Source: Fibrobacter sp.
GTDB taxonomy: Bacteria; Fibrobacterota; Fibrobacteria; Fibrobacterales; Fibrobacteraceae
Direction: 5' to 3'
NCBI GenBank assembly: GCA_017550445.1
Contig: JAFZOV010000020.1
Coordinates: forward strand, 1 to 7,591
DNA length: 7,591 nucleotides
Each line of letters begins with the position of its first letter. Within the stretch, counting starts at the first letter, position 1. Below are positions 1 through 6,219 of this stretch, one piece after another. The position numbers and the translations under genes are program-made. The notes under the pieces are model-generated. The model was not told the DNA's origin. It did not search any database and saw nothing but the letters and a program-made list of their open reading frames with translations.

Positions 1-441
1 AAGGTGATTGCAAAGAAGGTGACCGACGCTCTCGGTGGTCGCGGTATCTTCGGAGTAGAACTGTTCGTCTGCAAGGATGAAGTCCTGTTCAGCGAAGTCT
101 CTCCGCGTCCGCATGACACCGGCATGGTGACTCTCATCAGCCAGGACCTCTCTGAATTTGCTTTGCATGCCCGCGCTATCCTAGGACTCCCCATCCCGAA
201 TATCGCTTTCCACGGTCCGAGCGCCTCGAAGGCTATCGTTGTCGATGGCAATTCCGACCACGTGAAGTTCGGCGGCTTGGAAGATGTTCTTGCTGAACCC
301 GACACCGCGCTCCGCCTGTTCGGTAAGCCCGAACTCAAGGGCCACCGCCGCTTGGGCGTGCTGCTTGCTCGCCGTGACACCGTGGAAGAAGCCAAGGCGC
401 AAGTCATGGCTATGCGCGAAAAAGTCAAAGTGACGCTGTAG
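1..441 (+). CDS. purT: Formate-dependent phosphoribosylglycinamide formyltransferase (GAR transformylase 2), C-terminal part
   Basis: This is the 3' end of a gene whose start lies left of the window; frame 1 is open from base 1 and stops with TAG at 439-441, leaving 146 codons. PurT makes formyl-GAR from GAR, formate and ATP in the third step of purine synthesis, in the cytoplasm. The visible part is the end of the ATP-grasp domain and the C-terminal domain. It contains the family signature [11 protein letters not shown], then [16 protein letters not shown], in which the Glu and Asn/Arg-type positions belong to the ATP and Mg site, then [16 protein letters not shown], and near the end [10 protein letters not shown]. 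The match to E. coli-type PurT is close over the whole stretch, so the identification is firm. A run of ten T follows the stop directly, but no good hairpin precedes it. The neighbouring GLUG gene has no link to purine synthesis. Confidence 0.95.
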   Translation, partial: KVIAKKVTDALGGRGIFGVELFVCKDEVLFSEVSPRPHDTGMVTLISQDLSEFALHARAILGLPIPNIAFHGPSASKAIVVDGNSDHVKFGGLEDVLAEPDTALRLFGKPELKGHRRLGVLLARRDTVEEAKAQVMAMREKVKVTL

Positions 442-513
442 TTTTTTTTTTGCGAGGGGCTTTGCCCTGAGCAAACCTTTACATCGTTTGGTGCGTATTG
501 AGAAGAGGATGCT

Positions 514-2820
514 ATGAAAAAAATCCTGTTTCTCGCCTTAACGTCTATGGCGTTTGCTGCCAAGACCGTTACTCCGTCGGTTCCTACGCTCGATACCGAT
601 GGGTGTTACGCCATTTCGACAGCCGAAGAACTTTTCGGCTTTGCCGACATTGTGAATGCGTCGGAAACGCATGACGAATGCGGCAAACTCACGGAGGACG
701 TTGTCATTAATAAATTCACCGGTCGAGGTGGTTCGATTCAGGTAGATGGCGATACGGTAGAGTGGACTCCAATCAAACTTTTTAGCGGTGAGTTTGATGG
801 ACAACATCATACGATTAAAGGCCTTATGCGTGAAACTACCGATTCTTCGGATGTGGGGTTGTTTGCGGAAGTTCGTGGCAACCTGAGTGATAGCAAGGAT
901 GAAGCGAAATCCGCTGTCGTGAAAAACCTGGAATTGACCTATACGTTTTTTTGGGGCTTTGGTAATTGCGTCGGAGGCGTTGCCGGAAAAGTCGAGTCTG
1001 CTGAAATTTTGAATGTTCGTACTTATAACTTAAATAATGTGGAATCTCGAAAGAATGCAGGTGGGTTGATTGGTTGTGCGAGCGATGTTAAAGTAGTGGA
1101 ATCATCTAGTAATGCATACGTCCGTACATCGTCTTCAGATACAAATAGTGCTTCTGCAGGTGGATTGGTCGGTTTTAGTAACGGTAGTCTGTCTATAGTG
1201 AACTCGGCTAATGGAGGTTCTGTTAGCGGCAAGAATGTTGGGGGAATGGTTGGAATTTCAACCGGAAAGTTGACGATTGTTAATTCGATTAATTTGTATG
1301 CGAATTCAGGAACTTTTTCGACTGACCCCATTCGCTTTTTAGGTAAATATAATGAAGTCGAAACTCATGTTGACAATTGCTTTTATTATGGCGATAGTGA
1401 GCACGAGGGCAACCCCTTTGCTACCCTTGCAGAGAGAGATGACCTCAAAAAAGGCGTGATTACGATGCTGCTTCGCGATTACAATAAGGATGGGGTAGAT
1501 GGAACCGTATGGGGACAAAGTTTTGGAATTGCGAATACGACTTTTCCAGGCTTGTACGGAAAAATGGAAATAGATTATACGGATGAAAATTATGATATTT
1601 TGACTTTGGAGGCTAAAGCCCCGGCTCTTGTTGATGGTTGCTACCAGATAGGTTCGGCAGAAGAACTTTATGGATTCGTATTTATTGCCAATATGTCTTC
1701 GTATAAAAAGATCCCTGTGTGTGGCAAGTTGACAAAGGATATCGTTGTCAATAAGGACATCCTCAAGAACGATACTTTGAATGGCAACAGATTTAATCGG
1801 GTTCCATGGATTGCCATCAAAAATTTTGATGGAACTTTTGATGGCGCGGGGCATACGATATCGGGACTCTTTTTTGACAACGATCCGCCGAATACCACTT
1901 TTTCGGAATCCTATATGGGACTGTTCGGCTCGGTTTTGGGACACGATAGTCTTCGTGAAGTGAAAATTGAAAACCTTGGCATCGAGGATTCATATTTGAT
2001 GAGTGATAATGCGGCTGGAGCCCTTGTGGGAATTGTTGACATTGACCATAAGGGAACCTTGACCATTAAAAATTGTCATTCTTCATCGTATGTTGGTTCG
2101 TTTGCTTCGGGTGGCCTTGTTGGTGCTCATAACGGGGGAAACCTTGTTGTTGAACAATCGTATGTGACGGGTCGAGTGGATGGCAGCGCCAGCGGTGGCT
2201 TGGTCGGTAATGCGTATGCGGATATTAAAGTTGTCAATTCCTATAGCGTCGCTGGTCTTGAAAGCGAAAAGAGTGGCGTGTTGATTTCCTCTGTTGGGGC
2301 TAAATCCAAGGGCTATGTTGTCAATTCGTATGGACTGGATCTCGCTGCCAAGAAAATGTCGCGAGAAGTTTATCCGTTAGTCGGTCGCGTTGATGACAAA
2401 TCTTCTGTAGAATATGTGAACGCATTCTCTGAGAAAACGCAAAGTGCCGAAAGTTTCTCGGATGGGACTGTGGCTGTGGCGCTTCACTATTATAATGCAG
2501 ATGGCGTAAATGGTGAAGTGTGGGGACAGAATGTGGGAACGGATCTTTATCCGGTCTTTAGCAAGACTGTACCGGATAGCACCGGAAAGACCTCAATTGC
2601 TGTAACTTTGAAAGCCTCGCCGATTGTGGTACGCAGCGTTAATCGTATGGTCGAAATCTCTGGCATGCCAGCGGGCGAGGGATATGCCTTGCTCGATATG
2701 CAGGGCCGCCTATTGCAGCGCGGCTACGCAAGTGGTGCAAGCGTGACTTTGAATGTGGCTCGCCCTAGCCGCTACTTGGTCCGTGTTGCGGGTCAAGTGA
2801 AAGCGGTTACAATCCATTAG
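514..2820 (+). CDS. Secreted GLUG-repeat surface protein with duplicated module and Por-like C-terminal tail
   Basis: This is a 768-residue exported protein of unknown function. Residues 1-15 form a Sec signal peptide (MKKILFLALTSMAFA, cleavage near A15/A16). The mature protein has two copies of one module, about residues 29-348 and 374-682. Each copy opens with DGCYxIxxAEEL(F/Y)GF, continues with CGKLTxD(V/I)V(V/I)NK and W(T/I)(P/A)IKxFxGxFDGxxHTIxGL, holds several GLUG-type repeats, and closes with YNxDGV(D/N)GxVWGQxxG. GLUG repeats (xGGLVG followed by a short beta segment and an N-S pair) start near residues 153, 182, 215 and 242 in copy one and near 501, 532 and 560 in copy two. Residues of about 693-768 (VEISGMP, LLDMQGRLLQRG, YLVRVAG, ending VTIH) resemble type IX secretion sorting tails. 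The start ATG has AAGAGG at 503-508, five bases upstream. GLUG proteins are often surface or adhesion proteins, so a cell-surface role is inferred. The gene is visibly AT-richer than its neighbours, above all in copy one. Confidence 0.85.
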   Translation: MKKILFLALTSMAFAAKTVTPSVPTLDTDGCYAISTAEELFGFADIVNASETHDECGKLTEDVVINKFTGRGGSIQVDGDTVEWTPIKLFSGEFDGQHHTIKGLMRETTDSSDVGLFAEVRGNLSDSKDEAKSAVVKNLELTYTFFWGFGNCVGGVAGKVESAEILNVRTYNLNNVESRKNAGGLIGCASDVKVVESSSNAYVRTSSSDTNSASAGGLVGFSNGSLSIVNSANGGSVSGKNVGGMVGISTGKLTIVNSINLYANSGTFSTDPIRFLGKYNEVETHVDNCFYYGDSEHEGNPFATLAERDDLKKGVITMLLRDYNKDGVDGTVWGQSFGIANTTFPGLYGKMEIDYTDENYDILTLEAKAPALVDGCYQIGSAEELYGFVFIANMSSYKKIPVCGKLTKDIVVNKDILKNDTLNGNRFNRVPWIAIKNFDGTFDGAGHTISGLFFDNDPPNTTFSESYMGLFGSVLGHDSLREVKIENLGIEDSYLMSDNAAGALVGIVDIDHKGTLTIKNCHSSSYVGSFASGGLVGAHNGGNLVVEQSYVTGRVDGSASGGLVGNAYADIKVVNSYSVAGLESEKSGVLISSVGAKSKGYVVNSYGLDLAAKKMSREVYPLVGRVDDKSSVEYVNAFSEKTQSAESFSDGTVAVALHYYNADGVNGEVWGQNVGTDLYPVFSKTVPDSTGKTSIAVTLKASPIVVRSVNRMVEISGMPAGEGYALLDMQGRLLQRGYASGASVTLNVARPSRYLVRVAGQVKAVTIH
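598..1557 (+). repeat. First copy of the duplicated GLUG module (protein-level repeat)
   Basis: Residues 29-348 of the surface protein. The copy runs from DGCYAISTAEELFGF to VWGQSFG and FPGLY. It aligns with the second copy at the opening, the CGKL segment, the FDGxxHTI segment, the GLUG region and the closing YNKDGVDG block. The copies are clearly related in protein but diverged in DNA, so the duplication is old. This copy shows four GLUG-like repeats. Confidence 0.75.
1633..2559 (+). repeat. Second copy of the duplicated GLUG module (protein-level repeat)
   Basis: Residues 374-682 of the surface protein, from DGCYQIGSAEELYGF to VWGQNVG and LYPVF. It shows three clear GLUG-like repeats near residues 501, 532 and 560, one fewer than the first copy, followed by a less regular stretch. 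A linker of about 25 acidic residues (349-373) joins the two copies. Confidence 0.75.
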
Positions 2821-3539
2821 AGAATCTTGCCAAGTGCAATAATCGCGGCGGTGCGCGCACGCAAGCGCGTATTGCCCAAATTCAGCAAGTGGACCTTCCC
2901 GTTGCAGAAGGTCTTTATTGCTTCGATCTCGTGCGGCGAGAATCCGCCTTCTGGGCCGACAAGCAGAGTGATGGGTGCGGCATTTTCATTGGCGCCCGAA
3001 CCGCTTAAATTCAGCTGACGTTCGCCGTCAATGTCGCAGAGAATCAAGTCTCCGTTATACTGCGCGAGCCATTTATCGAATTCGACGGGCCCTTCGATAT
3101 TTGTCTTCCAGGCTTTCTTGGACTGCTTTAGGCTCACAAGACTCTTAAGTTCGGCTCGGCGCACGGTCTTTTTTAAGTCGGAATTCTTGGGTTCCTGCGA
3201 AAAATCCGTACGGAAAAAGATGATTCTGTCGATTTCAGTTTGTGCCGCGTGGAATACGACTTCTTCCAAGGCGTCGTCCTTAAGGCAGGCAATTCCCAGC
3301 GACACCTTGGGCCGCGGGCGCTCCGCCTCGATCACGTTGTCCACTCGAACTACGCAAGCCTTGGCGTCGGCCACCTCGATGATTGCATCAGCGAAGTGCC
3401 CCACGCCATCGGATAGCTGCAAGACGTCGCCTTCGCACGCCCTGCATACACGCACCGCGTGCGAACTTTCATTTTCATCCAAGGTGATTGTACCGACCGT
3501 AATCAGCGGGCAATAAAAACGACTATCTGGTGTCTTCAT
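2817..3539 (-). CDS. rsmE: 16S rRNA (uracil-1498-N3)-methyltransferase
   Basis: A 240-residue protein, normal length for RsmE, which methylates N3 of U1498 in 16S rRNA using SAM; it acts on the assembled 30S subunit. The N-terminal PUA-like part shows R7-F8, SSHAVRV at 25-31, EGD at 36-38 and SDGVG at 43-47. The C-terminal SPOUT (trefoil knot) part shows LLVGPEGGFSPHE at 192-204, the best family signature, and LGNTRLRARTA at 221-231. Two usual positions differ: the knot motif normally reads LRxETA and here the Glu is Arg (R229), and the KQSKKAWKTNI segment has Thr where Pro is common. ATG at 3537-3539 is the first start in frame with good homology; its ribosome site is weak (AGG a few bases upstream). 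Its TAA stop overlaps the TAG stop of the convergent GLUG gene. It diverges from the HAD gene by 36 bases. Confidence 0.9.
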   Translation of the reverse strand: MKTPDSRFYCPLITVGTITLDENESSHAVRVCRACEGDVLQLSDGVGHFADAIIEVADAKACVVRVDNVIEAERPRPKVSLGIACLKDDALEEVVFHAAQTEIDRIIFFRTDFSQEPKNSDLKKTVRRAELKSLVSLKQSKKAWKTNIEGPVEFDKWLAQYNGDLILCDIDGERQLNLSGSGANENAAPITLLVGPEGGFSPHEIEAIKTFCNGKVHLLNLGNTRLRARTAAIIALGKIL

Positions 3540-3562
3540 GCGCCTAAAAATAAAAAATATGC

Positions 3563-3568
3563 TATATT
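3563..3568 (+). promoter_or_regulatory. Possible -10 element for the HAD phosphatase gene
   Basis: TATATT lies in the AT-rich 36-base gap between rsmE and the HAD gene. A start point about seven bases downstream would fall at or next to the GTG at 3576, giving a leaderless or nearly leaderless message, which would suit the missing ribosome-binding site. No convincing -35 box is seen, so this is tentative. Confidence 0.3.
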
Positions 3569-3575
3569 GACTAAC

Positions 3576-4370
3576 GTGAAAAGCCCAGTAAAAGCAGTAG
3601 TATTCGATCTTGATGGAACCCTCTACTTAAGTGGCCGCCCCTACCCGAAGGCGGTCAAGACGGTCTGTCGCGTGGCCAAACAGGTCCCGGTCTACTACCT
3701 GAGCAACAATACCAGCAAGTCGCCGGTCTTCTACGAAAACCGCCTGAAGGTCATGGGGCTTCCGCTCGCAGACGATGCTATCATCTCGGCTTTGTACCTC
3801 TCGCTGGACGCCATACACGAAGAAGGCATCAAGAACGTATTCTTCTTTGCAAATCCCGAAGTCACGGAATGGTTCGCCGCCCAAGACCCGACGCTGAATC
3901 TGCGCCCCGATGTCAAGGACACCGAGCTGGTGCTTATTGCCTACCACAATAGCTTTGACTATCGCGAGCTTTGCGAACTTTCGTTCCGCGTGCAGCGAAA
4001 GATTCCTTTCTGGGTTACCCATACCGACTTTGTCTGTCCCGATGCCAATGGCCCCGTGCCCGATATCGGAAGCTTCATGGCGCTCCTCAAAACCGCTTAC
4101 GGCGTAGAACCGGAACGCAGCTTCGGCAAGCCGAACCCGGCCATGCTTTCGGGGCTTTTAAAAAAGTTCAAGCCCGAAGAAATTCTGTTCGTGGGCGATC
4201 GTCTGTATACCGACTTTGAACTAGCCAAACGAAGCGGCTGCCGTTTTGTGCTTCCGCTCTGTGGCGAAACCAAGCAACAGGACTTGGACAAGCTGGCCGT
4301 GAAGCCAGAGTTCGTGGTGGACATGGTAAGCGATATCGACTTTGATTCATTCTTCAAGGGTGAAATCTGA
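3576..4370 (+). CDS. HAD superfamily IIA (NagD-like) phosphatase
   Basis: A 264-residue cytoplasmic phosphohydrolase if it starts at the GTG at 3576. The HAD motifs are complete: motif I DLDGT at 11-15 (nucleophile D11, acid D13), motif II LSNN with S43, motif III lysine K185 in FGKPNP, and motif IV VGDRLYTD with D207 and D213. The pattern DLDGTLYLSGRPYP plus LSNNTSKS, and the cap region with GPVPDIGSFMALL at 159-171, places it in subfamily IIA with NagD and 4-nitrophenylphosphatase-type enzymes; the substrate cannot be told. The frame is open further upstream to an ATG at 3459, but that would overlap rsmE and add residues without family resemblance. GTG at 3576 sits just before the conserved core; a TTG three codons earlier (3567) is an alternative. 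No ribosome-binding site is visible before either. A lipoprotein gene follows after 19 bases. Confidence 0.85.
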   Translation: MKSPVKAVVFDLDGTLYLSGRPYPKAVKTVCRVAKQVPVYYLSNNTSKSPVFYENRLKVMGLPLADDAIISALYLSLDAIHEEGIKNVFFFANPEVTEWFAAQDPTLNLRPDVKDTELVLIAYHNSFDYRELCELSFRVQRKIPFWVTHTDFVCPDANGPVPDIGSFMALLKTAYGVEPERSFGKPNPAMLSGLLKKFKPEEILFVGDRLYTDFELAKRSGCRFVLPLCGETKQQDLDKLAVKPEFVVDMVSDIDFDSFFKGEI

Positions 4371-4380
4371 TTTAAAAAAC

Positions 4381-4384
4381 GGAG
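4381..4384 (+). promoter_or_regulatory. Ribosome-binding site that sets the lipoprotein start
   Basis: GGAG is placed five bases before the ATG at 4390. It favours this start over an in-frame ATG at 4342, which lies inside the HAD gene and would put 16 residues in front of an ordinary lipoprotein signal peptide. Confidence 0.8.
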
Positions 4385-4389
4385 AAAAT

Positions 4390-5355
4390 ATGATTAAGAA
4401 ATTTGCATTTGCCCTTTTGCCCGCTATTGCGCTGGTGGCATGCGGAGATGATGATTCCGGTTCGGGCACGATCGATTTCGAAGATTCGTTCGAAATGGTG
4501 CTGAACAAGGCATCCTACGAATACGATGACGAAGATTCTACGTTCAAGTTGATTAAGCCGGTTTGTAAGGTGGAACGTCCGGGCAACTTGATGGGTCCCG
4601 AAGATGTCGATGAATGGGATACCACTTCTTACAGGGCTCGCGAAAAGAAGGGTAACATCACTTTGAAGCACGGTGATGAAGAACTCAAGTTCACCTTTGA
4701 CAAGGAAGGTAAGTTTCCGACGGGACTCTGGACCTGGGATGTCGAAGGCAACGGTTCGAAGAATATATACGAAGCCGTCCGTCTTGAGAGTGGCTTGCTC
4801 AAATCCGTTATCCGCTATGACGGAGTCTGCCTCATGAAGGATTTCTATTCGCAGTTGAGCAAGGAGAACGCCGCTATATCGGATATGGAAAATTCCTTTG
4901 TCAACTTCTACAAATTGTTCTTGCAGAACGACAAGGCCTACTCCGAAAGGGACATGCTTTCTGATGTGCGCGCCGTCGATTGTGATGAATTGTCTTTGTT
5001 CAGCGGACTTCTCTCTCTTAAGGTGTCCGATTTCAACGAATCTTCTGGAACCATTTCGGTTGGGTTTGAAGAGCGTACCTGCGACATCATGTTCCAGATG
5101 CGCTATGCCTACGACCAGAAAGATTGCGAAGACGCTTACGAAGACTTCAGGAACGATCGCGAAGCTGCCAAGGAATTCGATTTCGACAAATACAGCTTTG
5201 ACGTCACTTACGATGGCGACAATGGCGCCTACTGTCTGGATTACCTGGTTGTTCAGCTGAAGGAAGAAAAAGGTATTCCGACCCGTAGGACTGGCCTCAA
5301 GACAAAGGATTTCGCACGCGGAATTGTGAACCTGGTGCTTGGCGGACTTAAATAA
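4390..5355 (+). CDS. Lipoprotein of unknown function
   Basis: A 321-residue lipoprotein that I do not recognise as a named family. The signal peptide MIKKFAFALLPAIALVAC ends in the lipobox LVAC with the acylated cysteine at C18. The next residues are GDDDSGSG, an acidic and flexible linker typical of Fibrobacter-type lipoproteins. The mature part is acidic, with no predicted membrane segment. It has six further cysteines (C59, C147, C198, C231, C246, C282), an even number that would allow three disulfides in the periplasm or at the surface. The segment from about 190 to 290 (VDCDEL, RTCDIMFQMRYAYDQKDCEDAYEDF, YCLDYLVVQL) looks like the most ordered part. The gene begins 19 bases after the HAD stop with its own good ribosome-binding site, so it is probably in the same transcript. 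It ends at a strong terminator. Confidence 0.8.
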   Translation: MIKKFAFALLPAIALVACGDDDSGSGTIDFEDSFEMVLNKASYEYDDEDSTFKLIKPVCKVERPGNLMGPEDVDEWDTTSYRAREKKGNITLKHGDEELKFTFDKEGKFPTGLWTWDVEGNGSKNIYEAVRLESGLLKSVIRYDGVCLMKDFYSQLSKENAAISDMENSFVNFYKLFLQNDKAYSERDMLSDVRAVDCDELSLFSGLLSLKVSDFNESSGTISVGFEERTCDIMFQMRYAYDQKDCEDAYEDFRNDREAAKEFDFDKYSFDVTYDGDNGAYCLDYLVVQLKEEKGIPTRRTGLKTKDFARGIVNLVLGGLK

Positions 5356-5382
5356 AAAGTCATGGCGGTTATAATCCGCCAT
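5350..5382 (-). terminator. Second minus-strand terminator hairpin
   Basis: ATGGCGG at 5362-5368 pairs with CCGCCAT at 5376-5382 (seven base pairs, seven-base loop). Read on the minus strand it is followed by GAC and then TTTTTATTT at 5358-5350, a fair U-tract, so it can stop transcription from the FISUMP gene. On the plus strand no T-run follows. The U-tract overlaps the stop codon of the lipoprotein gene. Confidence 0.6.
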
Positions 5383-5392
5383 CCATAAAACC

Positions 5393-5427
5393 AAAAAGGC
5401 TCCCTTGCGGGAGCCTTAAGCTTTTTT
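5393..5427. terminator. Bidirectional intrinsic terminator between lipoprotein and FISUMP genes
   Basis: AAGGCTCCC at 5396-5404 pairs with GGGAGCCTT at 5409-5417, a perfect nine-pair stem with a four-base loop (TTGC on plus, GCAA, a GNRA tetraloop, on minus). On the plus strand AAGC and then six T follow (5422-5427). On the minus strand the T-run adjoins the stem directly (5395-5393 and beyond). It lies between two convergent genes and should serve both. Confidence 0.9.
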
Positions 5428-5438
5428 ACGGGTAAACG

Positions 5439-6134
5439 TTATCGAAGGTCAGCGACGCAACGCACGTAGAGTCCTTTGGAAAGGCTTTCGTCGGTGCGGT
5501 TGATGCTGCGGCCAGCGCTGCGGAATTCCCAGGAACGGGCGGTGTTCTTTTTCACCTTGGAAGCGGACCAGTAGTGACCGGTATTGTCGCCTTCGCAGTA
5601 GCCGTCCCAGTCCTTGCAACCGCCCTTGCCCAGGTTGTTCCAGTCAAGTTTGGATTGGTCTTTCTGGTAGTCACGCCATTCGCCGTCGTTGGGGAGGTGC
5701 CAGCCGGAGGGGCATGCCTTGGAGGCTTCGTTGTGGCTATAAAAACGTCCGAATTTCTTGCAGTTGCCTTCGTCTTCGAGCAGGCACTGTTTGGGGGTAG
5801 AAAGGCTAAAGGAAAGATTGTTCTTCATCCATGCCTTATCGCCCCTGATTTCAACTTTGTAAATCTTGCCGTCGCGGGTGTCGGTAAGCGTGCTGCCGTC
5901 TTTAGAGATGTGCTTGCTTTCGAGGGCCATTGCGAAAAGTTCTTCTTCGCTCAGGTTCTGTTCGGACTGTTCAATCTTGGCGGCCTTGCCCTTGTGAACC
6001 AGGTTCGTCTTCTTGGCGGAAACCTTCGTCATCTTGTGCATGCCCATTTTGGCGGGGGCAGCAAAGCTTGTGCCGCAGCAGATGGCTATAACGGCAGTTG
6101 CTGTAACCAGTCGATTGAAGTTGATTCCGAACAT
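5439..6134 (-). CDS. Secreted FISUMP-domain protein (Fibrobacter major paralogous domain)
   Basis: A 231-residue exported protein. The ATG at 6134 is chosen because GGGAG lies eight bases upstream; a GTG three codons earlier (6143) would sit inside that site. Residues 1-25 are a Sec signal peptide ending TSFA before AP. C19 and C20 lie in it but do not form a proper lipobox, so this is not an obvious lipoprotein. Residues of about 26-55 are rich in lysine, and 56-78 look helical. The FISUMP domain covers about 80-230: LTDTRDGKIYKVEIRGDKAWMKNNLSF at its start, CPSGWHLPNDGEWRDY at 141-156, GHYWSAS at 187-193 and GLYVRCVAD at 221-229. Six cysteines in the mature part (117, 125, 141, 173, 180, 226) could form disulfides. 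This domain is greatly expanded in Fibrobacter; its function is unknown. The gene lies downstream of the PAP2 gene on the same strand and ends at two terminators. Confidence 0.85.
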   Translation of the reverse strand: MFGINFNRLVTATAVIAICCGTSFAAPAKMGMHKMTKVSAKKTNLVHKGKAAKIEQSEQNLSEEELFAMALESKHISKDGSTLTDTRDGKIYKVEIRGDKAWMKNNLSFSLSTPKQCLLEDEGNCKKFGRFYSHNEASKACPSGWHLPNDGEWRDYQKDQSKLDWNNLGKGGCKDWDGYCEGDNTGHYWSASKVKKNTARSWEFRSAGRSINRTDESLSKGLYVRCVADLR

Positions 6135-6142
6135 TTCACACA

Positions 6143-6147
6143 CTCCC
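6143..6147 (-). promoter_or_regulatory. Ribosome-binding site that sets the FISUMP protein start
   Basis: GGGAG on the minus strand, eight bases before the ATG at 6134-6132. It decides the start against the upstream in-frame GTG at 6143, which overlaps this site. Confidence 0.75.
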
Positions 6148-6176
6148 TGAGGCTTTTTATGTTGCCTACACTTTTG

Positions 6177-6182
6177 AATATA
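6177..6182 (-). promoter_or_regulatory. Possible -10 element for the FISUMP gene
   Basis: TATATT on the minus strand in the AT-rich gap between the PAP2 and FISUMP genes, about 45 bases before the ATG. No matching -35 box is seen at normal spacing. If it is not used, the gene would depend on read-through from PAP2, since no terminator hairpin is visible in this gap. Confidence 0.3.
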
Positions 6183-6219
6183 TACAGGAGTTTTTGAAAT
6201 CGAATCTTACAATTTTATG

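Noticed and set aside
424..451. Possible terminator after purT: a GTCA-AAG-TGAC hairpin and ten T
   Set aside because: The stem has only four weak pairs and is separated from the T-run by the stop codon and other bases. The GGGGC-TTT-GCCC hairpin lies after the T-run, not before it. The T-run may still weaken transcription, but the sequence does not support a standard terminator.
2851..2860. Perfect palindrome GTGCGCGCAC
   Set aside because: It lies within rsmE codons for the conserved LRARTA region and is explained by coding; no repeat or site of this form is seen elsewhere in the window.
3459..3575. Upstream extension of the HAD gene to an ATG at 3459
   Set aside because: It would overlap the start of rsmE by 81 bases and add 39 residues with no HAD resemblance. 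The conserved core begins right after the GTG at 3576.
4372..5394. A 340-codon open frame on the minus strand opposite the lipoprotein gene
   Set aside because: Its start lies in the terminator region, it has no family resemblance and no ribosome site. The plus-strand frame has a lipobox signal peptide and a good ribosome site, so the minus frame is a shadow.
5574..6197. A 207-codon hydrophobic open frame on the plus strand opposite the FISUMP gene
   Set aside because: The FISUMP domain, signal peptide and ribosome site on the minus strand explain the region; the hydrophobic look comes from reading that gene backwards.
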